This document shows, in pieces, positions 30,088 to 43,000 of a stretch of 64,000 bases of DNA. Origin of the DNA: Forficula auricularia (Eukaryota > Arthropoda > Insecta > Dermaptera > Forficulidae). Within the stretch, counting starts at the first letter, position 1. Every line of letters starts with the position of its first letter. The notes under the pieces were generated by a model. The model saw only the letters and a program-made list of their open reading frames with translations, searched no databases and was not told where the DNA came from. The stretch is from NCBI GenBank assembly GCA_024734495.1, contig JALMQS010000030.1, positions 36,263,493 to 36,327,492 on the forward strand, in the 5' to 3' direction. The translations under genes and the position numbers were made by a program.

Positions 30088-30433
30088 CACAATCACAATA
30101 CTTCTTCAAGGCCTTTGAGAATAAAGGATTTACCCGACCCATTGTCTGCCTGAGCACAAAAGGAAAAGGGAAACCTTTTTTTTAAACCCTAAGAATGGGA
30201 TTTGTCTACCTGTGAATAATTAATTTGATTACGAAAAAACCCATCAAAAACAATTTTGTCAAAGATGAGACCGTCACAGATCGAATTGTCACCCCAAAAA
30301 CCCCTAACCCGTGAATTTCATCAAAATCGGTAAAGCCGTTTTCAAAATAGAACCAAGATACAAATATATAAACAAATAAATAAATATAAATATATACAAA
30401 TATACAATTTTTGCTCGTTTAATAAGAGTAGAT
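30088..30433 (+). repeat. Dispersed 340-bp repeat, copy A
   Basis: Direct-orientation match to 60461-60776 (CCACAATCACAATACTTCTT .. TTTGCTCGTTTAATAAGAG). The text AAAATCGGTAAAGCCGTTTT is typical of Helentron-like insect repeats. Copy A carries an extra AAATA-rich stretch near its end. Confidence 0.7.
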
Positions 30434-30499
30434 TATGTTAAATTAGAATAAATATAATTAATTTTTCCTAAAGAAATTTAATGTATCTAACAATATATC

Positions 30500-30530
<31 letters not shown>

Positions 30531-30841
30531 GGCTTTTCGGCCCTTCTAGCCATAAGCCTAATTACGATACTAGATATATTTTTTTTTTTTTTTTAAAATT
30601 TGTCTCTTACCCCGGGGGTCAGATTTTGGCTGGCTGCCTCGAGTCGGATTCGAACATATATCGACTTAAGTTATCTTTTCGGTTTAAATAAGAAAGAAGA
30701 ATTGTCATATTTGTTGGAAGTTCTACTTTTCTTTGGATTGTTATATAAAAGCGTTCAATTTTGTTGACATTGTTTGCGCATCCCAAGTAAAAGTAGTTGA
30801 TATCCCCAGTCGTGGATGCCGGACTTATGTTTTAAAAAAAT
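30434..30841. other. T-run and spacer
   Basis: A T-homopolymer at 30506-30530 and a second at 30579-30594, flanking GGCTTTTCGGCCCTTCTAGC. This may be the reversed poly(A) of a retroposon. Nothing else. Confidence 0.35.
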
Positions 30842-31846
30842 TTTAACCGACTTCCAAAAAGGAGGAGGTTCTCTATTCGACTGAATTTTTTTTTTGTGTT
30901 TTGCCTATGTTACCTCATATCTCCGCCAATTGTCAACCGATTTTGAAATTTTTTTTGCATTGGGTCCAGTCTAGCTTCCGATTGGTCCCATTTTTTTTCG
31001 TTTTTTTTTCATAGGTATTAGACCTTTTTTATTAGGTTTGTTTAGACCTAACCTCTTTGTTTATGAACCGATTTCGATGGTTCTTTTTTTATTCGAAAGG
31101 GGTGTCTTAGGGATGGTGTCATATTAATTTGGTCAAGTTCTGATGATATGATCACTATTAATAACATCACTAAAAAGAGAAAAATAAAAATAATTTTTAA
31201 GAAAAAAATAAAAACCGACTTCAAAAAATTAAATGCAACAAATAAAATACACTAAAAGGTATAAAATAATTATTATCTTATTTAGTTACAACTAAACGAC
31301 GAAATATTAACATGAAATTACTTTTTGAAGTCGGTGCCAAACAAACTATACCTTATAAGCGAGCGTACCCGCCAAACGTACTAAGTAAGATCCGTCGAGT
31401 GCGATTCACTAAAAGGTATATGTTTGGCACCGACTTCAAAAAGTAATTTCATGTTAATATTTCGTCGTTTATTGTAACTAAATAAGATAATAATTATTTT
31501 ATACCTTTTAGTGTATTTTATTTGTTGCATTTAATTTTTTGAAGTCGGTTTTTTATTTTTTTCTTAAAAATTATTTTTATTATTATCATTTTCTGATTCA
31601 TTAGCCCGACGCTTTCTCTTACTAGATGCATTCAAGGTATTATATTAAGTCACTATTAATATAACATCACTAAAAAGAGAAAAATAAAAATAATTTTTAA
31701 GAAAAAAATCAAACCGACTTCTAAAAAATTAAATGCAACAAATAAAATACACTAAAAGATATAAAATAATTATTATCTTATTTAGTTACAACTAAACGAC
31801 GAAATATTGACATGAAATTACTTTTTAAAGTCGGTGCCAAACATTT
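30842..31846. mobile_element. ACCGACTTC-terminated repeat family, cluster 2
   Basis: Three modules: 30842-31339 (minus-type orientation), 31420-31545 (plus) and 31650-31846 (minus). The first two are head-to-head around a 90-bp linker containing CGTACTAAGTAAGATCCGTC. Modules end in TTTTTGAAGTCGGT or its complement. Confidence 0.65.
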
Positions 31847-31973
31847 ACATTTTATGAATCTTACTTAGGGCCGGTTGTATGTCGCAAAGTAAATCCTTTT
31901 CACCACTAACAAACGGCAGATGGTAAATGGATGGACTGGGATGGCCAATCAGATGACAGGCACTGAAAGTGGT

Positions 31974-32508
31974 ATACAGGGTATGGTCAAGTATTGTAAT
32001 CGTGCATGAAAAAAGTGGTTTTTTTCCTTCTTTTTTTCAAAATATCTCAAAAACGGCTGAAACTATTTTGATTAAAAAATACTCGAAACCATGGCATTTC
32101 GCTCTACAAAAAAGCCCTAATAAGTGAACATCGAAAAATTTATATTTTTCGAGATAATAATTGTTTTGTCAAAATGTGCGTTACCAAATTTTTGTGGACG
32201 AGCTAGCTCAAAAACTAGTGGAAATTTCAAAACCAAATTTCTCAGTTAGTTTTGGTCCTTTGCGATTAAGAGCTGATTAGATTTTGGTGCATATCGACCC
32301 AAAATTAAGGGGGGTGGAGGGGGGGGGGTTAAAATTAAACATCTCGGCCATTTGAGCAAACTCAACCAAATTTAGTATACATAATCAGTGGGCCCCCAGA
32401 AGTCTAAAAATGCAAAAACTAACCCCCCTCTCCTACATGATTATAAACAATTGTAATAAATATTAAATATAAGTGAAGGGCCAGGTTGTATGGTAAAGTC
32501 AAGTGGAT
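31974..32508 (-). mobile_element. ATACAGGGTATGG / GTATGGTAAAGTC repeat family, copy 1
   Basis: Matches 53610-54165 and 54770-55270 in inverse orientation: AAAAACGGCTGAAACTATTT, CTCTACAAAAAAGCCCTAAT, GACGAGCTAGCTCAAAAACT and a G-rich tract before AAATTTAGTATACATAATC. Non-coding. Confidence 0.6.
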
Positions 32509-32653
32509 GGCCACATCAGAACACGTCAGCTTATTTTCATATAAAACACTGTTTTTGTGTTAAAAGACTGTCTCAAGATAGAAAAAAACTCACCCGGTAT
32601 ACGAGCCCCGTCCCATCTCAATTGGCCCACCAATATTTTTTCTTTTTAAATAA

Positions 32654-34131
32654 TAATTATGCTAATTCACGGTAAATTTAATTTAATTATTTATTTTTTA
32701 TTATCATTTGGAACAACATTTTAAACAATTTAAAATATTTTATTGTAACATTTAACTTAAAATTATTTTTTAATTGTTAAAAACATATTTTTATATAAAA
32801 AATAGTTCTTTGCTTTTCACGATTTTTTTTTTAAAGAATCTTTGAATATGTGAAATAATCAAGTAGGCTTTGCCTTTTTCCAACAAAGAAAGTTTGTTTT
32901 GTTTATTATTAGTAAACATGACTCGTGGAAAGGTTGTTGATGAAAAAAATTCGCTCAATTATTATCAATTTATTTAAAAAGGGAAAATCAAACGCTGAAA
33001 TTTATCAAAGTTTGCTGCCATAAATATTATTCGAGTTTATAAAACAACGGGCACAATAGCTACAAAACCTCGGTATGCGTCGAAATCCAAAATATCAGAT
33101 GCTGATAGACGGGCATTGAAGAAGATTATTAGAACAAACAGAGCTGTTCGAACTATGGTGAATTATCTGTTCTTTGGAGCGATGCTGTGGGGCGAAGTGT
33201 TTCAAGATCCACGTGCCATAGAGAAGCCCTTAAGTTAGGTTTTAAAACTTACAAGGTAATTTTATTGCAACTTATTCCAAATTTTTTTTTTGTAATTTTA
33301 CTAATTTTTTTAGGCGAAAGAAAAGCCACTCTTGACATTAAAACAAAAGAAAAACCGGCTTAAATGGGCTAAAAGTCACATTAATTGGACGAGTGATGAA
33401 TGGAATAGTGTCCATTGGAGTGATGAGTCTCGTTTTGAAGTTTATGTTGGGGACAATCGAAGCAGAGTTATTCGTCAGTAAAATGAAGCTTTCAATTCAG
33501 ATTGTTTAAAAAAGAAAGCTTCAGTTAACGGTATGGGAGTTCAATATCTGCTAGAGGTGTTGGAAAACTTCACTTCATTGATGGGATTGTAAACAGCAAT
33601 AAATATTTAGAGATTTTAAAAAAATCGTTACTTCCAACAATGTCAGATGCATTGCAGAATAATAATAATTTTGTGCTCCAACAAGACGGGGCGGCCTGTC
33701 ATACATCAAGAAAATCTTTAAAATGGCTTTCTGATCATAATGTTCCACTTTTGGAGTGGGTGGCAAACAGTCCCGACTTGTCACCAATAGAAACTCTTTG
33801 TCACACAATGAAAAAGCTATCACGAATACAACCATCTAGAAACGTAGTCAAATCAAACACAAACTTCAAAATATTTGGGATATTTTCACTCAAGATGAGT
33901 GTCAAAACTTGATAAATACGTTGCCCAAAAGAATTCAAGCCGTAATTAAAAATAAAGGCTACGTCACACAGTGGTAAAGGTTGATTTTGTACGTTTTCCT
34001 TGTTTTTAACAATTAAAAAATAATTTTAAGTTAAATGTTACAATAAAATGTTTTAAATTGTTTAAAATGTTGTTCCAAATGATAATAAAAATAAATATTT
34101 AAATTAAATTTACCGTGAATTAGCATAATTT
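32654..34131 (+). mobile_element. Tc1-type DNA transposon with about 135-bp terminal inverted repeats
   Basis: The left end ATTATGCTAATTCACGG and right end CCGTGAATTAGCATAAT are complementary and extend inward to about 32787 and 34001. A decayed transposase lies between. TA flanks are possible but ambiguous in the AT-rich ends. Confidence 0.8.
32919..33912 (+). pseudogene. Tc1-like transposase (DD34E), decayed, with an apparent intron
   Basis: Begins MTRGKVVDEK, shifts frame at an A-run near 32948 and continues with N-terminal HTH-like text. An interval 33255-33312 starts gtaatt and ends tttttttag; joining its sides gives a continuous FKTYK-AKEKPLLTLKQK. Catalytic blocks: WSDESRFEV, then QQDGAACHTS and NSPDLSPIE, with 34 residues between Asp and Glu. 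Stops and shifts elsewhere make it inactive. It would have cut and joined DNA at TA sites. Confidence 0.8.
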
Positions 34132-34865
34132 TATTTCTTCTTGTTTTTGAACCTATAGTGGTTTGTTTCCTCCAGATCGTCATGCCATCTTTTCTTTCTA
34201 CTTCTTATTCTAACCGGCTTGTTGGTCATCACTTTCTTTACTAGTCGGTCTTCTGTCATTCTTCCCACATGCGTGTACCATTCTGTTCTTCTTCTCTTGA
34301 TCCATTCTCCCACCTTTTGTATTCCACATTTTTCTCTAATATCTTCACTCTTCATTCTATCGAGCCTGGTCACGTTCATTATCCTTCGCAATGTCTTCAT
34401 TTCTGTTGTTTACAATAATTGAGAAGTTTTTGCAATGTCGGGTCTTGTCTCAGCTGGGTATGTTAATATTGGGCGTACCACGGTTTTGTAGACTCCGTTC
34501 TTAAATATTGGTTTGACCAGATTGCACTGTTAAGGCAACCCGATATTTTCGATTCCTTTATTGCTTGATGTTTTACCTCTGATTCTAGGTCTCGATAAGA
34601 GGTCACTTGGATTCCAAGGTACGTGAAGGACATGACTTGTTCGACAATCGTATCGTATAGTTGTAGTTTACATCGGAGTGGTATTTTAGAGATTGTGAGA
34701 GTTTTGGTCTCCGCCATAGCCGGTCCCAAGCCCGTGTTGAGAAAGGAGGAGCGTTTCGAGTGAGGTTAGCAACCTGCTAGATTAAAAACACTCATGCTCG
34801 AAGAAACAGAGATAAGCCTCGGAATCGGATGGACGACACGGTAACGACCACTGCTCACTCACGGA
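34132..34865 (-). mobile_element. RTE-like LINE fragment with internal deletion
   Basis: Minus strand, ending in an AAGAAGAAAT-type tail at 34131-34140. The frame 34463-34729 encodes KIPLRCKLQLYD..VMSFTYLGIQV; the frame 34131-34400 encodes MKTLRRIMNVTRLD..EDIREKCGIQ, closely resembling the fragment at 23998-24410. The upstream part (34700-34865) looks like a 5' region joined directly to the RT tail, so the middle is deleted. Several frameshifts. Confidence 0.7.
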
Positions 34866-35061
34866 ATTTTATTTAAAAAGAAAAAATATTGGTGGGCCAA
34901 TTGAGATGGGACGGGGCTCGTATATGTGTGTGTGTGTGTATTAGCCCCTCCAGGACAAAATCCTGGATGGATCCACTGATGCTACGTAATAATGTATTAC
35001 CTAATAACTTCCCTCATAAACTCACTTAACCCTTAATTTAACCCATCCCGTGGGTATAAAT
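34866..35061. other. Inverted flank, (TG)n and spacer
   Basis: 34866-34925 is the reverse complement of 32590-32650 (GAGCCCCGTCCCATCTCAAT and adjoining bases), so a pair of arms brackets the Tc1 element and LINE fragment. (TG)n at 34926-34942. Confidence 0.6.
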
Positions 35062-35371
35062 GATACTTGAACTTTTCTTAATCTTATATTATTAAATGAT
35101 CAATTCTTGTATACATATATATAGAATCGGTTTCTCGAAAACGGCTCTAACGGTTTCGCTAAAAATTGGTGTACTTATTAAGTATCATGAGTTATTAGTT
35201 GTGTCAAATTTTTAATCCGATTGAAATAAAGGAAGTGGGTGTAAATTAGTCATGCCGCAAAATAAATATTTTATTCATTCATATATCGTCTTCGGTAAGT
35301 CGCAAAGTCTTGAAATTTGAATTATCTAGTGGCAAAAAAGTTATCGAGCATCGCTCGGTGCTCCAGGCACT
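35062..35371 (+). repeat. 310-bp repeat with terminal hairpin, copy 1
   Basis: Almost identical to 36157-36465; both end GAGCATCGCTCGGTGCTCC then AGGCACT. GAGCATCGCTC is a hairpin. A third, partial copy lies at about 43195-43362 and a fourth 3' end (inverted) at about 60152-60176. A rolling-circle element is plausible because of the 3' hairpin, but the ends do not match CTRR. Confidence 0.75.
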
Positions 35372-36156
35372 AAAGTAACGGCTCAAATCTTATCATTATA
35401 AATGTTCTATCATATTCGATTTCATTCTCTCGGGTGAACAGTAACAAATAAAAAATTTAAAGTTAGCTTAATTCCTTCTACTACAGTGGTTCCCAACCTT
35501 TTGTTGCCCATTTTCATTGTATGCCCTAAAGTGTAAATAATAAAGCAGTTGTATTATTTTAAACAATTTTATTATCGTATATAAAAAGAACCAAAGCAGT
35601 TTTATTCGGTTCGAAATATTGAAGCCTGCCTATTTTCTAGAAATTACTCTCTTGGAAAATTCCCACGCAAAGTCGAAATTTAGAAAAACCCCAATCAATG
35701 AATTTATTATTGACATCTGGTGTTTCCTTCAGTTAAAAAGCCTTCCGACAGGACTTAATCTCTTAACCCAAAATATGACAAACATAAATTAAATTTATTG
35801 AGGTTCAAAAAGTGGGAATTGTAAAGTCCCACCATCCTATTGTCAAATAAGGCATGTTCCAGCATCAAAGGACATACCGCCTGCTATTCCAAAATATTAC
35901 CATTAAAAAGAATTATATTATTATCAAGAAAAAAATACTCTAAATGCCGGGTTAACAACAGTATGTTTCTTTGTAATTTATTAGAAATTTAAATATTTTT
36001 TCTAAAAAATATTAATATAACATTATTTATATTTGAGAATGAAAATTACATTTAACAACTCGCAAGGGAAGTGATTCCATTTTTTTGCACGTGAGGGTAT
36101 TTTAATTTTTCCCTCTTTGAATACTCATCGCCCCCAATCGCCCCTACTCAATTATA
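35372..36156. other. Spacer between the 310-bp direct repeats
   Basis: AT-rich, with a MITE end similar to 21201-21772 at about 36055-36100. No gene. Confidence 0.4.
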
Positions 36157-36465
36157 GATACTTGAACTTTTCTTAATCTTATATTATTAAATGATCAATT
36201 CTTGTATACATATATATAGAATCGGTTTCTCGAAAACGGCTCTAACGGTTTCGCTAAAAATTGGTGTACTTATTAAGTATCATGAGTTATTAGTTGTGTC
36301 AAATTTTTAATCCGATTGAAATAAAGGAAGTGGGTGTAAATTAGTCATGTCGCAAAATAAATATTTTAATCATTCATATATCGTCTTCGGTAAGTCGCAG
36401 AGTCTTGAAATTTGAATTATCTAGTGGCAAAAAGTTATCGAGCATCGCTCGGTGCTCCAGGCACT
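36157..36465 (+). repeat. 310-bp repeat with terminal hairpin, copy 2
   Basis: Same boundaries as copy 1, differing by a handful of bases, so either both inserted recently or the pair arose by duplication. It ends about 510 bp upstream of the sugar transporter start codon. Confidence 0.75.
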
Positions 36466-36978
36466 TATAGTTATCGGAGAAAAAGCAGAAATCCCAATCC
36501 AATATCCAAAATTTTCCCTCAGTCACTTTATCAATTGGAAATCCTCGTCCGGTGGCGTCGGGGTCGACATCGGCGTCTCTAGATTTGAGATAACAACAGC
36601 GAATCTCCAATGAGAATATGTTAATTTGCTATCCTAATGGCAATTAGCCTCAATTACAGCCATGTTTTAGATAAGATATCGATCGAAAATCTTAAGAGGA
36701 GAAATGTCTAAGTCTTTTTTTTATATAACAAAGAAGATGATTAATATATACTGGAATGGAAGATACTTTGTAATTTTTTCTTTTCACAATGCTACAACGA
36801 TATTATTTTAATCATCGATTTTTCAATATATAGGTATAATAGCTGATTAGTTTCGCGGCAGTGTATTGGTTTGTCTATTTAGTTAGTGATCCATTTGATA
36901 GTGTTTTCTCTCCCCCGGAATTGACATAGTAATCTTTTTATCAATGTCATTATCATTTACAGTTTAGTGATTTAAATT
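36466..36978 (+). promoter_or_regulatory. Putative promoter and 5' UTR of the sugar transporter
   Basis: Largely unique sequence between the last repeat and ATG 36979, with a GC-richer block at 36535-36600. A transcription start is likely within about 36850-36970, but no TATA or Inr can be fixed with confidence. The 78-codon minus-strand frame at 36374-36610 is not supported as a gene. Confidence 0.3.
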
Positions 36979-37020
36979 ATGGAGGAAGCAGAGGAGCACA
37001 CCAACCTGGAAAAGCAATCG
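36979..37020 (+). CDS. Sugar transporter exon 1 (start codon)
   Basis: ATG in aaattATGG context opens MEEAEEHTNLEKQS and ends at a consensus donor, TCG|gtaagt. The acidic cytosolic N-terminus precedes TM1. Phase 0. The ATG is chosen because it is the only one whose exon has a strong donor in the right phase upstream of exon 2. Confidence 0.65.
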
Positions 37021-40000
37021 GTAAGTTTTATTTAATAATAAACGATTTATTGACTAATAGGACAATTAAATATAATAGTTTTAGGATTCTAATATCTCTA
37101 TGTTCACCGACCTCTAAATTAAACGGCTTAACCGTTTGACTTAAAATTTGAAACATAGACTTCTGAGTGGCCAAGTAAGCGGTGGGATTCATTAAAAGTT
37201 AACTTTTAGTCCCAGAGGGAACTTTAGCATTTTTTTTCTTTTCATATTCCAAGTTCTAATAAGAAAACGCTAATTGAATTTTTTCTAAAAATTTAAATTT
37301 AATTTTCTTTAAACCCACAAACAGTTTAATATAATATAATTTATAAAATAGAGTATATCTGCAATTTTTGGGGGATGGTGGGGATCACGGATGAATGGTG
37401 AGATGGAATATAATGGAATTGGAATAATTATCGGAAAAGAGTTTTTTTTATCTAATTAGTTTTTTCCTTTTATTAAAAACAAGGACTAAAAAGATGAATA
37501 AGGACACTCGATGGTGGAGAAGTAATCTCCGGAGTCGAAGCTCAAAACAATGTATACATTAATTCATGTAAAATAATTGGTTTAATAGAAAATTTTGGGG
37601 GATGAGATGTGATTGGAGTTGGATTGAGAGATCGATTGGAATTTAATATGGAATTGGAATAATTATCGGAAAAGATGGTTTTTTTTATTTAATTAGTTTT
37701 TTCCTCTTATTAAAAACAAGGACTGAAAAGATGATCAAGGACACTCGATGGTGGAGAAGTAATCTCCGGAGTCGAAGCTAAAATACAATGTATACATTAA
37801 TTCATGTAAAATAATTGGTTTAATAAAATTTATAAAAAAAAATTTAGGAGAGTTGAAAATTGTTTAATTTCTGAAATAAAACGTAATAAATCCCGCGAAA
37901 TTGGTCGAGCGGGGGTAATTTTCTTGAAACAGGGGCGGGTGGAGTCGTGAAGCTAGGGGTGGTCTCTTTATTTACCCAGATAGTACTAATGGAAATTATC
38001 AAATAACTCCTAAATTATTAACTCTATGGCAAATTTGGTTACGAGCAAATTTGTAGGGGATAAATTTCTGACTTTTGTCTAAATAAAGACCAAAAAAAAG
38101 GGGTTAAAAAATGAAAATTCTTGCCCTTGAAGCAAATTCAACCAAATTCTGTATACATAATTTGTGGGACACTACAAGACTAGAAATGCAAAAACTAACC
38201 ACCCAAAATGGAGGGAGTGGGTCCAGGGGGTGGGGATCCAGGATGTGTAGTCCCTTGGCCAGCAAGAGGGCCCCCAAAGATGTGCCTCGCAGCTCTAGTA
38301 TTTGATAAAATAATTTATCTAGACACCCAAGTCCGGAAAAACAGGCAACACACCATGAACCATTTAGAGCACTTTCGACCCCCCATAACTCAAAAACTAT
38401 AAGACCTACACACTTGAAATTTTGCATGCTTAATAAGGCCCACTAGGACACATAGAATCCCAAATTTCATGAATAAATCTTTTATAGTTCTTTAGTTATT
38501 AAGCTCTGAAAAGTGCCATTTTTAACAGTGACTGACTGACATATCAAAAACTTAGAGTACTTCCGCTGATCCTAGAAAGCTGAAATTTGGCATACTGGTA
38601 GAGTTTGGACTACAATTAAAGGGAAAAATCGAAAAAGTGAACTTTCCCTTTTTCAGGACCTAAAATGAAGGGGTGAAATTTATTTATAGGCTTAATTAAC
38701 ATATAGTGAAAATACAATCAAGCTAGAATTCTGAAATTTGGCATACTGGTAAAGCTTGTGGAACATTAACAAAGAGAGAAAATTGAAAAAAAACCGAAAC
38801 TTTCTCTTCTTCGGGGGCCGAAATGTAGGGGTGAAATTTATGAAAAACCGACCGGGTTTTTAACAGATATTTTATGAGAAATATTTAATTATTATTAATA
38901 TAAATATTAAACTAAAGATTTTTTGAAAATAGTTGGAATGTTTTTCAAAAATCAACTCGGGTTCAGATTAACAAATCAATTTTAAAAGAGAAAGAATTTA
39001 ATTTTTAGGACAGATTCTAAGATTTTAATAGAAATATTATTAAATTGCAATATCAGAAGGGATTCACTCCCCCCCCCAGGAGTTGAACCTGAGAACTAAA
39101 ATGCTTTCCGGGCAGTCAGCTCACAGGTTTTTTGTCTCGAGGGTGTGAGCTGACTGCCCGGAAAGCATTTTAGTTCTCAGGTTCGACTCCTGGGGGGGGG
39201 GGGGATGAATCCCTTCTGATATTGCAATTTAATAATATTTCTATTAAAATCTTAGAATCTGTCCCAAAAATTAAATTCTTTCTCTTATTAATATAAATGT
39301 TTAAATATAATTATTTAGATAAATTAAAGGATAATAGTAAAACTTTTCAAAAACTAATGATATTTGACCAAAAACATAAATGGGAAAAAGGGGCCAATTT
39401 CGGTACAAACGGCTTCGCTGACAAAAGAGTTGAGATCTAAACGGGTACCAAGTTCCATAGCAGTTGCTTAAATCATAGCTATAGGGATGAACAACGATCT
39501 TCAATTGATTTAAAACAAAATTTGTTATGTTCTTTGATATTAAATTTATAACTTGGCAAGTTATAATCTATATATATATAAAATTAAGGTTTTGTCTGTA
39601 CATTGGTCCAAATCACGCCAAATTTTGGTTGCACACGTTTCAAGCAAAGTTATGAACGAAAACACCCTCAACAAAATTCCTGTCTGTATGTGTGTGTGTT
39701 TCCGTGGTTTCCGCGAAAAGTTGCTCACGATTCACGTCAAAACGGCTGAAGGGATTATTATGAAATTTTATATTTACATCAGATGTCTTCTAACTTACGT
39801 TTTTAGCTATAGAACATTTTGATATTTTGACCCCAAAAGGGTGTTTGGGGGGGAGCACGAATGAAAATTATCAAATAACTCCTAAACCATCAACCCTACG
39901 GCAAATTTTATGATAAACAATGTTGTAGGGGATGTGATTTCTGACAACCTGTGTTTAAAAAAATTCCCCCATAAAATCACCCGAAAAAGGGGGGGGGGGT

Positions 40001-43000
40001 GAAAAATATGTAAATTCTTGCCCTTGAAGCAAACTCAACCAAATTTTGTATACATAATCTCTGGACCTCTAGAGAGCTAGAAATGCAAAAACTAACCACC
40101 CAAAATGTGGGGGGGAGGGTCAAAAAATGAAAATTCTTTCTCTTGGGCCAAACTCAACCAAATTTTGTATACATAATCTGTGGGTCACTAGAAGTCTAGA
40201 AATGCAAAAACTGGGTGCAGGGGTGGTGCGGGGTGGAGTCCAGGGGGCATAGCGGGGGTTGGGTCCAGAGGACATAGCGGGGGTGGGGTCTTATTATGAG
40301 CAAAGTTGTAGGGGATGTGATTTCTGAAAACTTTTGTTTAAAATAATTCCCCCAAAAACCACCCACTTATCCTAGAAACTTGATTTCTATCTCATTCTCT
40401 AGAAAATTTTATTGACTTGAACGTTTAGTTGGACCACTTTTTTGTTAAAACTCTTTGATTTATAGATATCCTACATTTTCCGGACAGGATATGATCCGAA
40501 TCCTTAAAAGCGTCATGGAAAATGCTGGATATCTATAAATCTGAGAGTTTTGCAGTTTTTCAATACAAATTTGGTTGGGCGGTCGCCACACCTCGCTCAA
40601 CCCTGGCGCCGCCACTACGGCTGCCCCCCTCCTAGGAAAATTCCCTAACTACGCCAATGCCTATAGCTATGATTTAAGCAACTGCTATGGAACTTGGTAC
40701 CCATTTAGATCTCAACTCTATTGTCGGCGAAGTCGTTTGTACCGAACTTGGCCCCTTTTTCACATTTATGTTTTTGGTCAGATAAACATTTACTAAAGAA
40801 CCCACCCTCCTCTTAGTTTCCTTTTAAATACATATATGTGACTATTCAAGGGTGAATAACTTTCTAATATTTTTGTGTGAAAATTTTATCATTTACTAGC
40901 TGCAAGGCACGCCCCCTGGACCCCCAACCCACGAACCCCACCCTCACACTCCACTCCCAACCACCACACGCCCCGAAACACACCCAGCACCCCTACCCCC
41001 CGCACCATGAACTCGAGGCCAACCCTCGCCCCCACACCACCACCCCAACACTCCACCCTGCACCCCACCCACCTCGGATCCCCACCCCCGTACCACCCCA
41101 CTACGCCATTGGACCTCACCTGAACCCCCACTCCACCAACCCTGCACCCCCCACCTATCCCATTTCACCCCACCCCCAACTACGCCCCCTGGATCCCCCG
41201 CTGCGTCCCCCCCCCCTACTCCGCCTTACTCCCTCACTCTACCCCTATTCCACCCCTCACATTCCATGCCCTAACAAACCCCCGCACCCACCCACCACCC
41301 ATGTATCGTCACTCCACCCCTGCATCCACCCTCCGCACTCAGTTTTTGCATTTCTAACTCTCTAGGGCCCACAGATTATGTATACAAAATTTGGTTGAAT
41401 TTGCTCCAAGGGCAAGAATTTACATATTTTTCACTCCTCTTTTTAAACAAAAGTTGTCAGAAATCACATCCCCTACAACTTTGCTCATTATAAAATTTGA
41501 AGTAGAGTTAATAGTTTAGGAGTTATTTGATAATTTTCATTCGTGCGCCCTCCCCCCCAAACCCCCTTCTGGGATGAAAATATCAAAACGTTATATAAAA
41601 AAAACGTAAATTAGAAGACATTTGATGTAAATATGAAATTTCATAATAATCCCTTCAGCCGTTTTGACGTGACAGACATACAGGAATTTTGTTAAGGGTT
41701 TTTTCGTTCATAACTTTGCTTGAAATGTGGGCAACCAAAATTTGGAGTGATTTGGAGCAATGTACAGACAAAACCTTAATATATATATATATATATATAT
41801 ATAGATTATTATTTATTTTATTTTTGAACCCCCCCCCCCTCCCACTTTATTTAGTTTTATTCTTAATTTTTTATTCCATACCTCTGGAATGTGTATTTCT
41901 TATTTTTGACCGACTTTGAAAAAAAGGAGGTTATCAATTCAACGGAATGTCTTTTTTTTTTTTGTGTTTGAACATTTATTTCTCTTTACCATGTAGATCG
42001 ATTTGGATGATTTTTTTTGCATTGTGTTCAGTCTCGTAACCGATTGGTCCCGTTTTTTTTTCATTGGTATTGAACCTTTTTTTGTTATGTATGTTCACAC
42101 ATAACTTCTTTGTTTATGGCCGGATTTCGATGATTCTTTTTTTATTGGAAAGGGGATACCTTAGGTGTTGTACCATATTTCTTGATTAGGAACCATATTA
42201 ATTTGATCAATGACAAAATAACGGAAATCTCCAATTCTTTTGAGCAAATAATCGAAATTATAATAAATAAAATCTTTTATAAAAAAAATAAACAATCATA
42301 AAACGTTCATTTAAAATCCGCTAACGTTTCGAGATAATTTCTCTATTTATGAATTGAATTTTGTTATCAATTTCTGATGATGGAGGCGAGGATGAAATGA
42401 GGAATGGACCAATCGATTTGATTGGGGAATAATGGAATTGAAATAATTATCGGAAAAGAGGTTTTTTTATCTAATTAGATTTTTCCTCTTATTAAAAACA
42501 AGGACTAAAGATGAATAAGGACACTCGATGGTGGAGAAGTAATCTCCGGAATCGAATCTAAAATACAATGTATACATTAATTAATGTAAAATAATTGGTT
42601 TAATATCAGTTTCTAATATGGGATACTGGGATACGGGACGAGGAATAGGAATAATGGAATTGAAATAATTATCGGAAAAGAGGTTTTTTTTATTTAATTA
42701 GTTTTTCCTCTCAAGGACTAAAAGATGATCAAAGACATTCGATGGTGGAGAAGTAATCTCCGGAGTCGAAGCTCAAAAACAATGTATGCATAAATTCATG
42801 TAAAATAAATGGTTTCATATCAATTTCTGATGATTGGGAATAGAGGTGAATGGGAAATAAATATTATCGGAAAAGAGGTTTTTTTGAAGGAGACAATAAA
42901 AGAGTATCTATCAAGGTCTCATCTTCGGATAAGTTGTTTTTGATGGGTTTTTTGTTAATTGAAATAATTATTCACAGGTGGTTGTTGGAATAAAAATTTA

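Noticed and set aside
33575..33835. 86-codon minus-strand frame
   Set aside because: Complement of the Tc1-like transposase relic.
40877..41365. 162-codon Pro-rich frame (and Gly/Trp-rich minus-strand frames)
   Set aside because: Produced by the CCCCACCC tract of a Helentron-like element, with open frames on both strands.
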